Part shown: in pieces, positions 13,354 through 24,370 of the stretch | Position numbering within the stretch: the stretch's first letter is position 1 | Layout of the letters: each line of letters opens with the position of its first letter | Origin: Tubulanus polymorphus | Lineage: Eukaryota; Nemertea; Palaeonemertea; Tubulaniformes; Tubulanidae | Direction of reading: 5' to 3' | DNA length: 64,000 nucleotides | NCBI RefSeq assembly: GCF_964204645.1 | Contig: NC_134034.1 | Location: forward strand, 10,349,414-10,413,413 | Position numbers and translations under genes: made by a program | The notes under the pieces: model-generated | Seen by the model: the letters and a program-made list of their open reading frames with translations, nothing else | The model's database searches: none | What the model was told of the DNA's origin: nothing

Positions 13354-13909
13354 CCGCCACCTAGTGGCCTTTGGTAAAACGAACAAAAATCATAAACATT
13401 AGCTTCGTCATATTTTGTTAAACCTCATTCGCCATCTAGTGGCTTCGTACAAAACCCTCATCCGTAACGCTCCGGAAGCCTACTGTTAATTGTTTTATGG
13501 TTAAATAATTATTCGCCATCTATCGGTCTTATGCAACATTCACACTTTTAAAAACTAAATGAAGATATAAAAATATCTGCTAGTAAAAATCACATACGCC
13601 ATCTAGCGGATATACAATGGATCGTGAACGGTTGCCCGCCATTCTATTAATCAGTGATAATAAAGATACACATGCTTTTCGTGAAATTTGAAGAATTCAG
13701 TCAACCCCGATATCCCATTCCATATCGGCGATTCAGGATTTAGGCAGTAAAGGGAGTATGGCGGTTAAGAATACATAAATTCCGTTTTGATTAATGCGTT
13801 AGGCAGGGATGGCGGTTTATCAAGGGGCGGCACATGGTGGGGTTGACTGTTTACAGCTCCGCGAACGCTGCCCACAGATTACACTTGGCACACGTTCGCC
13901 ATCTAGCGG
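13354..13909 (-). promoter_or_regulatory. Cluster of five CTCF-like motifs
   Basis: Five minus-strand matches to the CTCF core CCA(C/G)YAGRKGGC or close variants, read on the plus strand as CGCCACCTAGTGG (13355-13367), CGCCATCTAGTGG (13430-13442), CGCCATCTATCGG (13514-13526) and CGCCATCTAGCGG (13597-13609 and 13897-13909). The bases between sites are unrelated, so this is not a tandem repeat. The last site is 15 bp beyond the caveolin stop codon. A further plus-orientation match, CCGCCAGATGGCG, lies at 14332-14344. Binding is inference from the motif. Confidence 0.55.
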
Positions 13910-13923
13910 AATTATCCAGAGAA

Positions 13924-15601
13924 TTAAACGGTTTGCGTGCCGCTCTTCATGTTGATGTTAACACCGCTGAAAATGTGCGAAATACTGAGGAATAACGGAT
14001 CCAAAATCGTGCTGATGAACAACTTCCAGAACGCGCCGAAGATCTGTAGACAAATCGTCGTCATTTTGAAGGCCGGCATGATCAACCAGATTTTAGCGAA
14101 AGCCATCAGAGCGAAGAGGAATCCCCAGAGAATCCCTAGAATGACGCCGAATCCGCCGGTTAGTATACGATACGACCATTGCTTCGTTTCGGTGAAGACG
14201 ATGAAAGCCACCCGCCAGACGGCACCAAAACTGTGCGAACCTTCCGGTTCGGCGATGACATCTTCGTACATAACCTGCAGAGATTACATAAAAAAGATTG
14301 GTCAAGAAACGGAACCGCAACACCAGCAATACCGCCAGATGGCGTGATGCACCGGGATGGAATTAAGACCGGCTTAGATGTATATAGATCCCTCCAATAG
14401 TATATACAGTATTGTAAATAGTTGATGTATATATATTTCGTTACGTTTTCATTCTCTAAATTTTAATCACTTCAGTGTTGTTTTGTAAATATTTGTATAT
14501 ACATGTGTAATAGTTTTCCTCCATATACCATGGAAATGGTTGGAGTGTAAATAAAATCGTAATCGTAATCGTAATCGTAATCGTAATCGAATTGTTGTTT
14601 TTAATGTTAGTCTTGCTTCACGTGGTTCGGATCTTGGCTTGTTCTTTTAATCTTAGAATAGTGATTGACCCTGTTGTTTATTTGATTGGCAGTGTTCATT
14701 TAACCTCAAGACGGGACCACATTCTCCTGTGAAGTGTTGCCAGCGCACCATAGGTTGCGTCCTTACGTTGTCAAGCTTAATTCATTACCAATCAACTTTG
14801 AACACTCAAATCAGCGGAACTTAGAACTGTGCAACTGGGTCCAACGGTGAGACTAAAGCCCAAAAGTGATCTTGAAATCCTAATACTATAGTCTTAAGAA
14901 GTTAGCTTGGCTTAGATCCAAAATGAGCTTAGACTGATTTCAACACGTTAGATTGGTTATAGAACCAAAATGAGCTTAGACTGGTCGTATGTTGTTAGAT
15001 TGGTCATAGAACGAAAATTAGACTGATCTTAGGCCTAAGATATGACTTAGCGACTGTGCCCAGATCCTCAACTCAGCGGTCGCCTCAACGTTACGGAAAA
15101 CAAGGTGCGGGTATAAATGTGACACGGCTAAAAATTGATACCTAGTTTCTCATTTCTGCTGGGCTTAAAGCCGACCCGACCGACCGACCGACATCTGGCC
15201 GGCACATGATCTAACGTTAACATGCCTGGCAATTATAGAAATTAGCTGATTACAATATTATATAGCAGTTTACAAAAATGACTCGGCCGATCGGGAGTTA
15301 AACGAGGTATCATTTTTTAGCTTAAAATACGTACGCGAACGTCATCGTTCATGCGAGTCGGGTCTCGATCTCTGTAGTCGAGGTTCTCCGGGTCGCGGCT
15401 GTAGGTGGTCGGGTGAGCCGGGTCGTTCACTGTCGTTTTGATTGACATCGCACCGGTGCCTGCTGCTGCTGCTGCTGCTGCTGCTGATCCGCGAACCGCT
15501 GGTAAAGGTCTCGATGGATTCCTATCTCCCGATAAAGGTTGTTCGTCGTCAGATGTTATGCTGTAGGCCTTCTCTCTGTCGTCCATTCCCTGGTTATCCA
15601 T
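13924..15601 (-). CDS. Caveolin
   Basis: Membrane scaffold protein of caveolae, inserted as a hairpin in the inner leaflet and oligomerising. Two minus-strand exons, 15601-15335 and 14274-13924, give 205 residues (human CAV1 has 178). The donor GTACGT after codon 89 and the acceptor CTCTGCAG keep frame 0. Signature features: DRDPTRMNDDV near residue 80, then YEDVIAEPEGSHSF (92-105), corresponding to FEDVIAEPEGTHSF; scaffolding segment VWRVAFIVFTETKQWSYR (108-125), with its aromatic pattern; a hydrophobic hairpin at about 126-158; and DPLF followed by SISHIFS in the C-terminal helix. The N-terminus is long and non-conserved, with eight alanines (40-47) from a CTG/CAG run. The three palmitoylated Cys of vertebrate CAV1 are not conserved; one Cys is seen after the hairpin. 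Vertebrate subtype cannot be assigned. Confidence 0.94.
14345..14590 (+). mobile_element. Retroposon 3' end with hexamer tail, in the caveolin intron
   Basis: Contains GGCTTAGATGTATATAGATC and CCTCCAATAG, matched in reverse at 28627-28690 and, more loosely, at 28315-28345. It ends TGTAAATAAA followed by about five AATCGT hexamers (14552-14590). A 3' UTR-like end with a simple-sequence tail is typical of non-LTR elements. No coding part is present. Confidence 0.55.
14638..14700 (-). mobile_element. Fragment of the dispersed A-tailed retroposon
   Basis: Shares ATTGACCCTGTT and TTTATTTGATTGG with the better copies at 21344-21587, 27170-27415 and 34898-35055. Confidence 0.45.
14905..15035 (-). 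repeat. 47-bp repeat family, reverse orientation
   Basis: Two to three copies of CCAAAATGAGCTTAGACTGG with GTTAGATTGGT, the reverse complement of the 47-bp array in the protease intron. It lies in the caveolin intron. Confidence 0.75.
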
Positions 15602-15604
15602 ACT

Positions 15605-15642
15605 ATAATAGTCCCAAGTCTAAAGTCATGTATATATGCGTG
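15605..15642 (-). promoter_or_regulatory. Possible TATA element or 5' UTR splice site upstream of caveolin
   Basis: On the minus strand CATATATACA lies about 30 bp before the caveolin ATG, which would put the start site almost on the ATG. ACTATTATAG immediately before the ATG could instead be the acceptor of a 5' UTR intron. The sequence does not decide between them. Confidence 0.25.
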
Positions 15643-15649
15643 TAACGCC

Positions 15650-17845
15650 CCTTTATCGTCGAGATATCAACGTACCAGGAGTCGATTAAAACAGTAAAAC
15701 TTCTCCTCTGAAGTAGTTGAAATATCTTATCAGCAGTTTCAAATTTAAGTCACGACAGAGAAAAGATAAGAATTGACCTACACACAATTATCATTCAGTA
15801 GATACGAATCGTGTGCACTGATATTTATATCAAACAGGATGTTAGCTAAGTACGAGAATACCTTTATTGTCGACGAAAAAAAAACCCCGAGATTCGAAAC
15901 GCCATAAATCTCTTAGTTTTTCGTTTAAAAAAGCGGGATTTTTCTTCAATTGAATTAGAGACGGTCACTTAACAAGTAGAAATCCACAGTGTTGATATCA
16001 AAACGTTTATTAGTCCGACAGTTACCGAGTTTAGATCAGAAACAGAAAATGGTACGATATCATAATATTGTTATGTCAATTTTGGTTTCTTTGATCCGTG
16101 CGGAACCAAGCCCGTATATTGCACTGTATTCCGGTAATATAGTCAGAAAAGAAGTGACATAGTACCTAGTAATCTGACAGGTCCAGAAAGCCTTAGATAT
16201 ATATACAAGGAAAACGGGTCGTGTTTCAGAACTTTCTCGGGGAGGACCCCTAAACCCCCTTTAGCGATAGGCTTTGCTGTCGGCAGATCATCGAGTAATC
16301 GTTTCTAAGAATGTAATCAAATTCAGCCCCTGCTGATGATGCAGTTTAGATGAAACACCGACAGTGTCAGCCATTAAACTAAAAGTTTTAGTATCAACCC
16401 CGGGTTATCACTTGTTAACTCTAAATACTGAGATTAATGTGAATCTTCCAGTCAGACATTCCCTTATCTGTGGTAACACCTATTCTATGGGGCAGCTGTA
16501 CCATCAGCACTAGATGAATGGTTAGTATATCTGGGTGACGACGAAGTAGAAACTAAAAAACCGTTACAAATACATTTTTAAATGTTGATGATTTATTATG
16601 TATTATTTGAGTCGATGTGCACTACGTCATCGATATGGCGGCTAGGCCGGTTGTTGGTCAATTCAATCCGATATATTCAAATTCGAACGAACTTTATATT
16701 CATCATTGACGCATATACCATTTATTCATACTTTTTTTTTCATTTTCTTCGTGAAAAATCTAAACCGCAAATGTGTAAATTCGATTCTTTTTTAAAAAGT
16801 TAGTCGTCTCGTCGACCGTGCCCGGTTTTTACGAAATGAATTCGTTTAACACAAACGCGAACGTGAATAATTCCGTAAATACGAACACGAGAACATTGAG
16901 AGAAAAATACTTTTTCATACACGCTTGACGACAAAAGCCGCTGGGGGAAAATATTCAGTGAGGAGTTTGCGAAGAGCCGATAACATGTCCGTTCTTTCTA
17001 TTTCTATAAATATATCTATATCTGAATGTGTACAATGCGTTTGTTCTCAATTGGAGGCCAAACAGCTAAACGACGCCGACATCTGGTGATTGTCTTTAAT
17101 GGGGGATCCTGTCATCAGGTACATAATTAATGTATAAAACGCGCGAGATGATGCTATTTCTCTCGTTTGGTATTCAGGTGACGTCGCCATTCATCGAAGA
17201 CGCGCACGCCTCTGAATCGGGTCGATGCTGTATCTGCGGCTTTTTTTTGTCAAACGTATTCGAGTCGAGTGCGGGCGATTTCGGGAGATAAATGACTACG
17301 GGGTGCGGTTAACCCCGGGTCTCTAAAGGTTATTATATCCGCATTAAGAAAAAAAGAAAAAAGGGGAAAGAAATGCCCGTTTGCTATTGATTGTGTCTAA
17401 ATATATGTATAAACGTATATATATATGTACATATATATTTATGTATTGATTCAGCAGGGCAAAGTTTAAAGGCCATAGTTACAAACAGGCACAAAAAGAT
17501 ATCACGAATTGATTGATGATTCTCCGGTGAGAAATGATATCGAGTTCTGCCGCACGAAGAGTGGGAGAAAAGTGGAGGATCGTTATATTAACGTATCTAT
17601 GGAAATTCGGATTCTTTTATAAACAAAAGATACGCCGAAAAAAATTCGCAAAATGTGACGCCACCCGTCGTTCGTGGTTCTTCGATCCTATTCAACAAAA
17701 AGGTTTATTTTATAGAAGTTGGTTGTAGACCGAACAGTTGCTATCGACATTTTCAATTTTTTGGATATGCTCAGAATTATTATTTCAAAGTTTTTTTAAA
17801 AATGAAATCCGGTTGAGATGAGACTATGGAATTATTCAAATTTAT
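15650..17845. other. Gene-poor intergenic stretch
   Basis: Mostly AT-rich, with no gene recognised. A GC-richer block at 17160-17330 has a 38-codon open stretch after TTGGTATTCAG (17178-17291) but no partner exons, so it is not called. Short ATG frames at 16582 and 17534 show no motif. Confidence 0.5.
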
Positions 17846-17849
17846 CATA

Positions 17850-18500
17850 TTTTACCCCGAGTTGGTGTCAAAATACTGAGTAAGAGTTTATGAAATACAG
17901 TAGACTCTGTCTCTTACTGCGGTAAAGTTGATACTGGTAAAATTCTACCCCGAGTTTGTGTCAAATACTGATTAAGTGTTTGTAAAATACAGTAGACAGT
18001 CTCATACTGCGGTAAAGTTGAAACCGGTAAAATTCTACCCGGAGTTGATGTCAAATACTGAGTAAGAGTTTGTGAAATACAGTAAACTCTGTCTCTTACT
18101 GCGGTAAAGTTGAAACCGGTAAAATTCTACCCGGAGTTGATGTCAAATACTGAGTAAGAGTTTGTGAAATACAGTAAACTCTGTCTCTTGCTGCAGTTAA
18201 GTTGAAACCGGTAAAATTCTACCCGGAGTTGATGTCAAATACTGAGTAAGAGTTTGTGAAATACAGTAAACTCTGTCTCTTACTGCGGTAAAGTTGAGAC
18301 CGGTAAAATTCTACCGCGAGTTGTTGTCAAATACTGAGTAAGAGTTTGTAAAATACAGTAGACTCTGTCTCTTACTGCGGTAAAGTTGAGACTGGTAAAA
18401 TTCTGCCCCGAGTTGGTGTCAAATACTGAGTAAGAGTTTGTGAAATACAGTAAACTCCGTCTCTTACTGCGGTAAAGTTTCTACCGCGAGTATGTGTCTA
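17850..18500 (-). repeat. 92-bp satellite array (reverse orientation, about 7 copies)
   Basis: Reverse complement of the 10.4-11.2 kb array, with GAGTAAGAGTTT, CTCTTACTGCGGTAAAGTTG and TAAAATTCTACC(C/G) in each unit. Confidence 0.95.
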
Positions 18501-18980
18501 AAAGTTTCTTACTCGAAGAAGTTGCATCGGCAGTGTTTCGTGGCAGACGAACGTAGGTCAAGGTCACATGTTTAAGAGATAGCTTCGCCTCACCTGCATG
18601 GCCACGTGGTCACGGGTAACTTCGCATTATCATTTTTCGTACATACACAAGAGCATCGGAAAATACAGTTCGTTGATAAATGTTTTTCGCCGATTGTCGG
18701 TGGTTATTTGCGCCGCGGCATCAGCTGGCGTTTTTCCCGGAAATACGCATGCCTGACGCAGTCGCAACGGTCATAATTACCCAATTCAATTCGCATTAAG
18801 AAACATTAAGAAAACGGCGCACAATACAACACGGCGCAGGAGCGCGCCGGCCGCAGTGGCTTGTCGATTTTATATATGAATAAGTATCGAATGAAGAACG
18901 GCCAATTGGAGATATAGAGACCAATCCCTAAAACCGAACAAAAGTATTGAGAAAAAAGACGTTTGACTTTGTGTTGGTTT
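18500..18980. other. GC-richer unique segment
   Basis: Unique-looking DNA with CGGCATCAGCTGGCG (E-box CAGCTG) and CATGGCCACGTGGTCACGGG (an inverted repeat around CCACGTGG). No open frame of note. It could be a regulatory element, but nothing in the sequence proves this. Confidence 0.3.
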
Positions 18981-18989
18981 TATTTGACT

Positions 18990-19572
18990 GATCGAGTTCC
19001 ACAATTGTGCAGGTTAAATTTGACTCTGAATCTAGTTCCACAGTTAAGCGGCTTTAATTTGACCCTGAACCCAGTTCCACAGTTTGTATAGATTTAATTT
19101 GACTCTAGAATCCAGTTCCACAGTTGTGTGGGTTTAATTTGACTGTGGATCCAGCTCCACAGTTGTGTAGGTTTAATTTGACGCTGAACCCAGTTCCACA
19201 GTTGAGTGGGTTTAATTTGACTCTGAACCCAGTTCCACAGTTGTATAGATTTAATTTGACTCTAGAATCCAGTTCCACAGTTGTGTGGGTTTAATTTGAG
19301 TGTGGATCCAGCTCCACAGTTGTGTAGGTTTAATCTGACTCTGAACCCAGTTCCACAGTTGTTTGAGTTAAATCTTACTCTGGACCTAGTTCCACAGTTG
19401 TGTGGGTTTAATTTGACTCTGGATGCAAGTCTGACAGTTATGTGGGTTAAATTGACTCTGGACTCAGTTCCACAATTGTGTGGGTTTAATTTGACTGCGG
19501 ATCCAGTTCCATTGTTGCGTGGGTTTAATTTGACTCTGGATCCAGTTCGACAGTTGTGCGGGTTTGATTTGA
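18990..19572 (+). repeat. 39-bp satellite array (about 14 copies)
   Basis: Unit built from GGTTTAATTTGACTCTGG, ATCCAGTTCCACAGTTGTG and TG. Because 39 is a multiple of three, it stays open and yields a 13-residue repeat that is not a protein gene. Related arrays: 27958-28230, 38365-39040, 42932-43140 and 51985-52612. Confidence 0.95.
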
Positions 19573-19835
19573 CCTCCCTCCCTCCCTCCCTCCCTCCCTC
19601 CCTCCCTCCCTCCCTCCCTCCCTCCCTCCCTCCCTCCCTCCCTCCCTCCCTCCCTCCCTCCCTCCCTCCCTCCCTCCCTCCCTCCCTCCCTCCCTCCCTC
19701 CCTCCCTCCCTCCCTCCCTCCCTCCCTCCCTCCCTCCCTCCCTCCCTCCCTCCCTCCCTCCCTCCCTCCCTCCCTCCCTCCCTCCCTCCCTCCCTCCCTC
19801 CCTCCCTCCCTCCCTCCCTCCCTCCCTCCCTCCCT

Positions 19836-19927
<92 letters not shown>

Positions 19928-19935
19928 CTCTCTCC
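19573..19935 (+). repeat. (CCCT)n then (CT)n microsatellite
   Basis: About 270 bp of CCCT followed by about 90 bp of CT, directly abutting the 39-bp array. The Ser/Pro/Leu and Arg/Glu/Gly frames are artefacts. Confidence 0.99.
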
Positions 19936-20655
19936 CGGCTGATCATCCGATTTATAGGGACGTATTGTTGTTGACTTGACTCGCTAAAGGCCAGGTGGTA
20001 CAGTCTCTTTCATCGACTCTACAAGAGAAGGACGACACGAAACATTTTTTCAAACTTGGCGTATAACACTTGATGCACGAACTCCCTGTAGCGAGTGTCA
20101 GCATATCGAGTGATTGATTCTACACACACGTGGCCGCAGTTGAAACCAAAAACGTATTAACTCGCTCATTGTGTCCGCGCGCAAATTCGGCTATACGCGT
20201 CGCAGGCTCAGCTCCTCCGCGAATACACAATAATCAAAATTTATTAAAAATGGTTTAGATATTCGGTAAAAGACTTTCATGAACGCGCCGCTGTTATGGG
20301 GCCGATGAAAAGCACGGTGAAATACATAACATTGAGATACGAAAATTGTTATTGTTAAAAAAGAAACATTAAGACAAATTCGTTCGTTTAAAAAGGTATT
20401 TTTTCATGTTTGAGTAAAATCTTTCGAATGTACTAGGACTAGATCTAATATGACTAGGCAGAACGTTCCAAAAAGCAGGAGCAGCAAGGCGAAGGCGAAG
20501 GGTAACTGACAACTGATAAACTTGACTCCGTTAGATCGGACAAAACGCTTATCTCGAATATGACAACCAAAAATTAAAATCTGCGAAAGATGCTTATCGC
20601 AATGATACGCTAGATATTCATGCATCGCCTCACAATGTTAAGTATCTAATTCCCG
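19936..20655. other. Unannotated intergenic segment
   Basis: No gene, RNA or repeat recognised. Moderately GC-rich near 20160-20230. Confidence 0.5.
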
Positions 20656-21015
20656 ATACAGTGAAACCTCGTTATAACGAACTCTGATACAACCATTCAT
20701 CGGAACTAACAAATATAGAATCTCGTCCCGAGTGGGGAAATTTAATTAGTCGACCCCCCCCCCCCCCCGAAATACAACCCACATCGGTGCAGAACGATTT
20801 TGGCGGTATATAGGGGGTGTTTTACTGTATTTGTATAGAGATGTACATTGAGAATACCTGGCGGTAGGCGGGGGTGGCGGTATAGAGTATGGCGGTATAT
20901 CGGGGGTGTTTTACTATGTATGTGTATAGAGATGCACATTGAGAATACCTGGCGGTAGGCGGGGTTGGCGGTATATGGGAGGGTGGTATATCGGGGGTGT
21001 TTTACTATGTACAAG
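20656..21015. repeat. Transposon-end-like motif, poly-C tract and ~107-bp duplications
   Basis: ACAGTGAAACCTCGTTATAA followed by CGAAC at about 20659-20683 resembles a terminal repeat of pogo/Tigger-like elements. A run of about 16 C follows at 20754-20769. Then two to three copies of a unit with GGCGGTATATCGGGGGTGTT, TTACTATGTA and GAGAATACCTGGCGGTAGGC reach 21015. Confidence 0.5.
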
Positions 21016-21343
21016 CGGGTCACTGGTACGGAAAAGTATTTCGAATTTGTTGAATAAACAGAAATGAAAATTCGTTGGAATAACCACGCGGTTGGACTTG
21101 CGTCATTTGTCGGGTCGATGTACACCGAAAAAGTTGGAGGGAATATTGAGACCCGAAATATTCCCATTAGATTTCCTTATAAATTCGATCGCTGAATCGG
21201 ATATACGTAGTCGAAAACTTGCCAAATTCTAATTGTCCCTAGAGACAAATCCTTCGCCCAGGCCCGAATTTTGTAACGAACATAATGATGAACTATCGGT
21301 TTTCAGTCGAAAAGAAAGCGACTTATATGGAGTCCATGGTTTT

Positions 21344-21587
21344 TCTTTTTTATTTTTGATCTTAGCCTATCTTGAATAGGGATTTTCCATGTTATCTATT
21401 TGGCTGCTGGTAAATTTCGTTTAATTTTTTGATTGAGTGTCCCTTACAGACCCACCACACCTGCCGGGAGCGAAACAGGGGGTTTGATTTTGAAATCGAA
21501 AATCGAAGTATACAAATATAGTTGTGTGATCGACGGTCGAGTTAACAGGGTTTTTTTGAAATCGAAGTACATAATTGGAAATTCGGT
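21344..21587 (-). mobile_element. A-tailed retroposon copy with 11-bp target-site duplication
   Basis: The element starts (plus strand) in a T-rich tract, the complement of its A-tail, and ends AAATTCGGT. TCCATGGTTTT occurs on both sides, at 21333-21343 and 21588-21598, a probable target-site duplication. Shared landmarks with other copies: GAGTGTCCCTTACA, CCACCACACC and GGGGGTTTGATTTTGAAATC. No internal pol III box or coding region recognised. Confidence 0.65.
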
Positions 21588-21644
21588 TCCATGGTTTTGA
21601 CCAACGGACTTTCTTGCGCGCTGAACGTAACAACGTTCCGATCT

Positions 21645-22185
21645 ATATAGCGGTTATAACGAACAGATTTGCTGGTCTCCTGAAGTTCGTTGTAACGAGG
21701 TAACGTTGTATATAGAACTAGCGGTTATAACGAACAGATTTTCTGGTCTCCTGAAGTTCGTTGTAACGAGGTTACGTTGTATATAGAACTATCGGTTATA
21801 ACGAACAGATTTTCTCGTCTCCTGAAGTTCGTTGTAACGAGGTTACGTTGTATATAGAACTATCGGTTATAACGAACAGATTTTCTAGTCTCCTGAAGTT
21901 CGTTGTAACGAGGTTACGTTGTATATAGAACTATCGGTTATAACGAACAGATTTTCTCGTCTCCTGAAGTTCGTTGTAACGAGGTTACGTTGTATATAGA
22001 ACTATCGGTTATAACGAACAGATTTTCTGGTCTCCTGAAGTTCGTTGTAACGAGGTTACGTTGTATATAGAACTATCGGTTATAACGAACAGATTTTCTG
22101 GTCTCCTGAAGTTCGTTGTAACGAGGTTCCGTTGTATATAAAACTATCGGTTATAGCGAACAGATTTTCTGGTCTCCTGAAGGAC
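21645..22185 (+). repeat. 71-bp tandem array, 7-8 copies
   Basis: GGTTATAACGAACAGAT recurs every 71 bp (21652, 21723, 21794 and so on). Each unit also has GAAGTTCGTTGTAACGAGGT. These two pieces resemble the two opposed ends of the ACCTCGTTATAACGAAC motif at 20667, so the array probably grew from transposon ends. Confidence 0.92.
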
Positions 22186-22189
22186 TATA

Positions 22190-22795
22190 TCACTTAGAAC
22201 AACACTTTTCTCACCTGCTGAAGAGGTACGAATTTTTCATTTTCGCTCAACGACGACTAAATGACGAAGTCCAAATAAATTATATTATCTATTTTGAAAG
22301 CGGCGCGTTTCGCACATCGACAATGATGATAAATGCTACGTCAAAAAAAACAATGCGCCTTTTTTCGCGTATATTCCGACCTTAAGAATAGTGGCATTTA
22401 CAAATGGCCGCCTATTTATAATCGATGATAAATAGAAACTCGAAGGAAATGATAAATAGTTTTTTTTTCCCACTCGCGTTCGGCGAGTCTTGTCTGGGTG
22501 TTTTGTTTACGATTCGACATACCTTATCTCACACTGGCCCGGTGCAGCTGGCCCGTTCCCGCGCACCCATACCCCCGGTCGTCGTATTTGGTCCGTTTTT
22601 TCCGCTTTTATTTCATATCTCTTTCTTTCTTCTTTCTTTCTTGCGTGGTGATCGTCTGCTATAGCGTAATTTCCGAGAAAGGCGTCTGCTGACCGTCGAA
22701 CGCCCGCGATATCTCCGTTTCGAGACATTCACCTGCTTTTGATCGATATGTTCAGCAGGTTCGAACCCCGTCCATCAACCAAAACCTAAACCGCA
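22190..22795. other. Unique segment with E-boxes and a tRNA-like B box
   Basis: No gene recognised. CACCTG/CAGCTG E-boxes occur (22213, 22546 and 22731). GGTTCGAACCCC at 22758-22769 matches the pol III B box, but I see no cloverleaf around it. CTTT-rich stretch near 22620-22650. Confidence 0.35.
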
Positions 22796-22796
22796 A

Positions 22797-22998
22797 ACAC
22801 TTCCTGTAGATTCGACCGCCGATCTCATAACTATATCTGTACTTCGATTTCCGATTTCAAAATCAAACCCCCTGTTTCGATTTCAGGCATGGGTGTGATG
22901 GGTTGGTAAGGGACGTCAAATTAAAAAATCACAAATCAAACGAAATCTACCAATCAAATAGATACCAGAGTTACTTTAAGATCAAAGATAGAAAAGGT
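22797..22998 (+). mobile_element. Dispersed A-tailed retroposon, plus orientation
   Basis: Matches the reverse complement of 21344-21587: GTACTTCGATTTCCGATTTC, AAAATCAAACCCCCTGTTTC, GGTAAGGGACGTCAA and AAACGAAATCTACCAA in the same order, ending in an A-rich stretch. Confidence 0.6.
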
Positions 22999-23136
22999 CT
23001 ATACTGCGCCCAGAGGATCCAAATCCCATTCAGCCCCCACCCCTTAAATCCGTCCCTGTACCACGCACCACCGACCCCTTCCCATGCAGTGGAAAAGGCT
23101 TTTTCTTGTAACTGTACGCGGTAAAGAGGAAAACTA

Positions 23137-23242
23137 TGAATTTTGGAAGCCGACTCTATCGAAGCCTCCCTGATTTTGGAAGCTGACTCTATCGAAGCCT
23201 CCCTGATTTTGGAAGCTGACTCTATCAGAGCCTCCATGATTC
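23137..23242 (+). repeat. 33-bp repeat, three copies
   Basis: Three copies of TTTTGGAAGCTGACTCTATC with GAAGCCTCCCTGA at a 33-bp period. It is open in several frames because 33 is a multiple of three. Confidence 0.9.
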
Positions 23243-23599
23243 TTTACCATAAACAGCATCGGAGAAAAAAAAGCGAAAAAGGAGCGTCGTGCGCACGCGC
23301 ACGCACGCACACGCACGCACGTAAAGAAATATAATCATATTAAAAAACAATAGACCGGATTCAAAATCAAGTCAAAAATGAATGAGCTTCCATTCGTACA
23401 ATCGTCGCGGACAGTTGCAACAGACATTGAGCACGGTGTCGGCTGTCGCCCAGTCATCAATAGGTCGACATTCGGTATATCCCGGATTCTAATTGAGATT
23501 TTTCCGTTCGCCTTAGTCAATCGACGGCTGTTGAATTTATCGCCGCGTCGAAAAAAAAAACAACAAACGTCACCGATCAATATTTTGTCGGCCGACGTC

Positions 23600-24370
23600 G
23601 CTCTGAAGCGGTAGTGTGTCGGTCCGTTCAATCGAAATCCTATTCATACGCGACCCGAGACGCGGCGCACGCCGGGTCGAGCGCGTGCGCCGTCCGCCGT
23701 CGAAAATTAGAAACTGAGCATTCTGCGGCGTACGAAACGACGACTTGATAGAAACAATACGCGCACACGTGTCTCAAGGAGTTTGTCTCTTATGATTAAT
23801 TTCTAATATAATTCCAATTTATACCTTGTGTTCACGTCTACGCGTCCGCGCGCGGATTTTTTGTTGTCGCATAATGTTTTCTTTTTTTTTATTTTAAACA
23901 GTTCGTCTACCTACGTCCGGGACCCGGCGCGTGCGGCGCGGCCGGATATCTATAGGTTGGTTTTTCCGTCGACGAATAATGAAAAGATGTTGAATTGTTT
24001 CCGCGATACATTGTTAACGGCGACGGCTTCGGCGTGTTCGTTATCTTTAAGGTACACGATGTATCAGACCACTTTACAGAACCCTCAGGTGCAGACGGCC
24101 CCTGGGCTTTGCCTCGAGCCGTCGCGGCTTTCTTCGCCGCTGCGCGTAGTTGATTAAATCGTTTCTGCACGTTTTGTCGACCCGACCAGACGAACTTATA
24201 TAGACTTGAAGCGCGACTACAGATCCGCCCAACTGCGCGTAAACGTACGGACGAGACGAATCGAGTACTTTAAAAATAACCGAACTACATCGGCCTGGCC
24301 TGCGACACGCTACGGCGAAATACGCGTTATAAGCCCAACTCGCAAGACGCAGCGAAACACGCACGCGCCG
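23600..24370. other. CpG-rich segment, possible promoter or first exon on the minus strand
   Basis: Markedly richer in CG than its surroundings. On the minus strand CTATATAAG at about 24205-24197 resembles a TATA box. It is followed at 24170 by an ATG that opens a Lys/Arg/Ala-rich frame, and a GTAAAG donor-like site lies near 24077. No downstream exon was found and the product is not recognised, so I do not call a gene. Confidence 0.25.

Noticed and set aside
16325-16375. Hammerhead ribozyme candidate (CTGATGA ... GAAACAC ... GTGTC)
   Set aside because: Stem III and the cleavage C fit, but the bases between CTGATGA and GAAA cannot form stem II and no stem I partner is present.
17178-17294. 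Possible terminal exon (38 open codons after a TTGGTATTCAG acceptor)
   Set aside because: Single short stretch with no partner exon, no recognisable motif and CG-rich composition that lowers stop frequency.
22758-22769. Possible tRNA gene at a perfect B box
   Set aside because: No acceptor stem, D arm or anticodon arm could be folded around it.
23907-24364. Overlapping frames on both strands in the CpG-rich block
   Set aside because: No recognisable domain, and openness on several frames reflects few stop codons in CG-rich DNA. Kept only as a possible promoter region.
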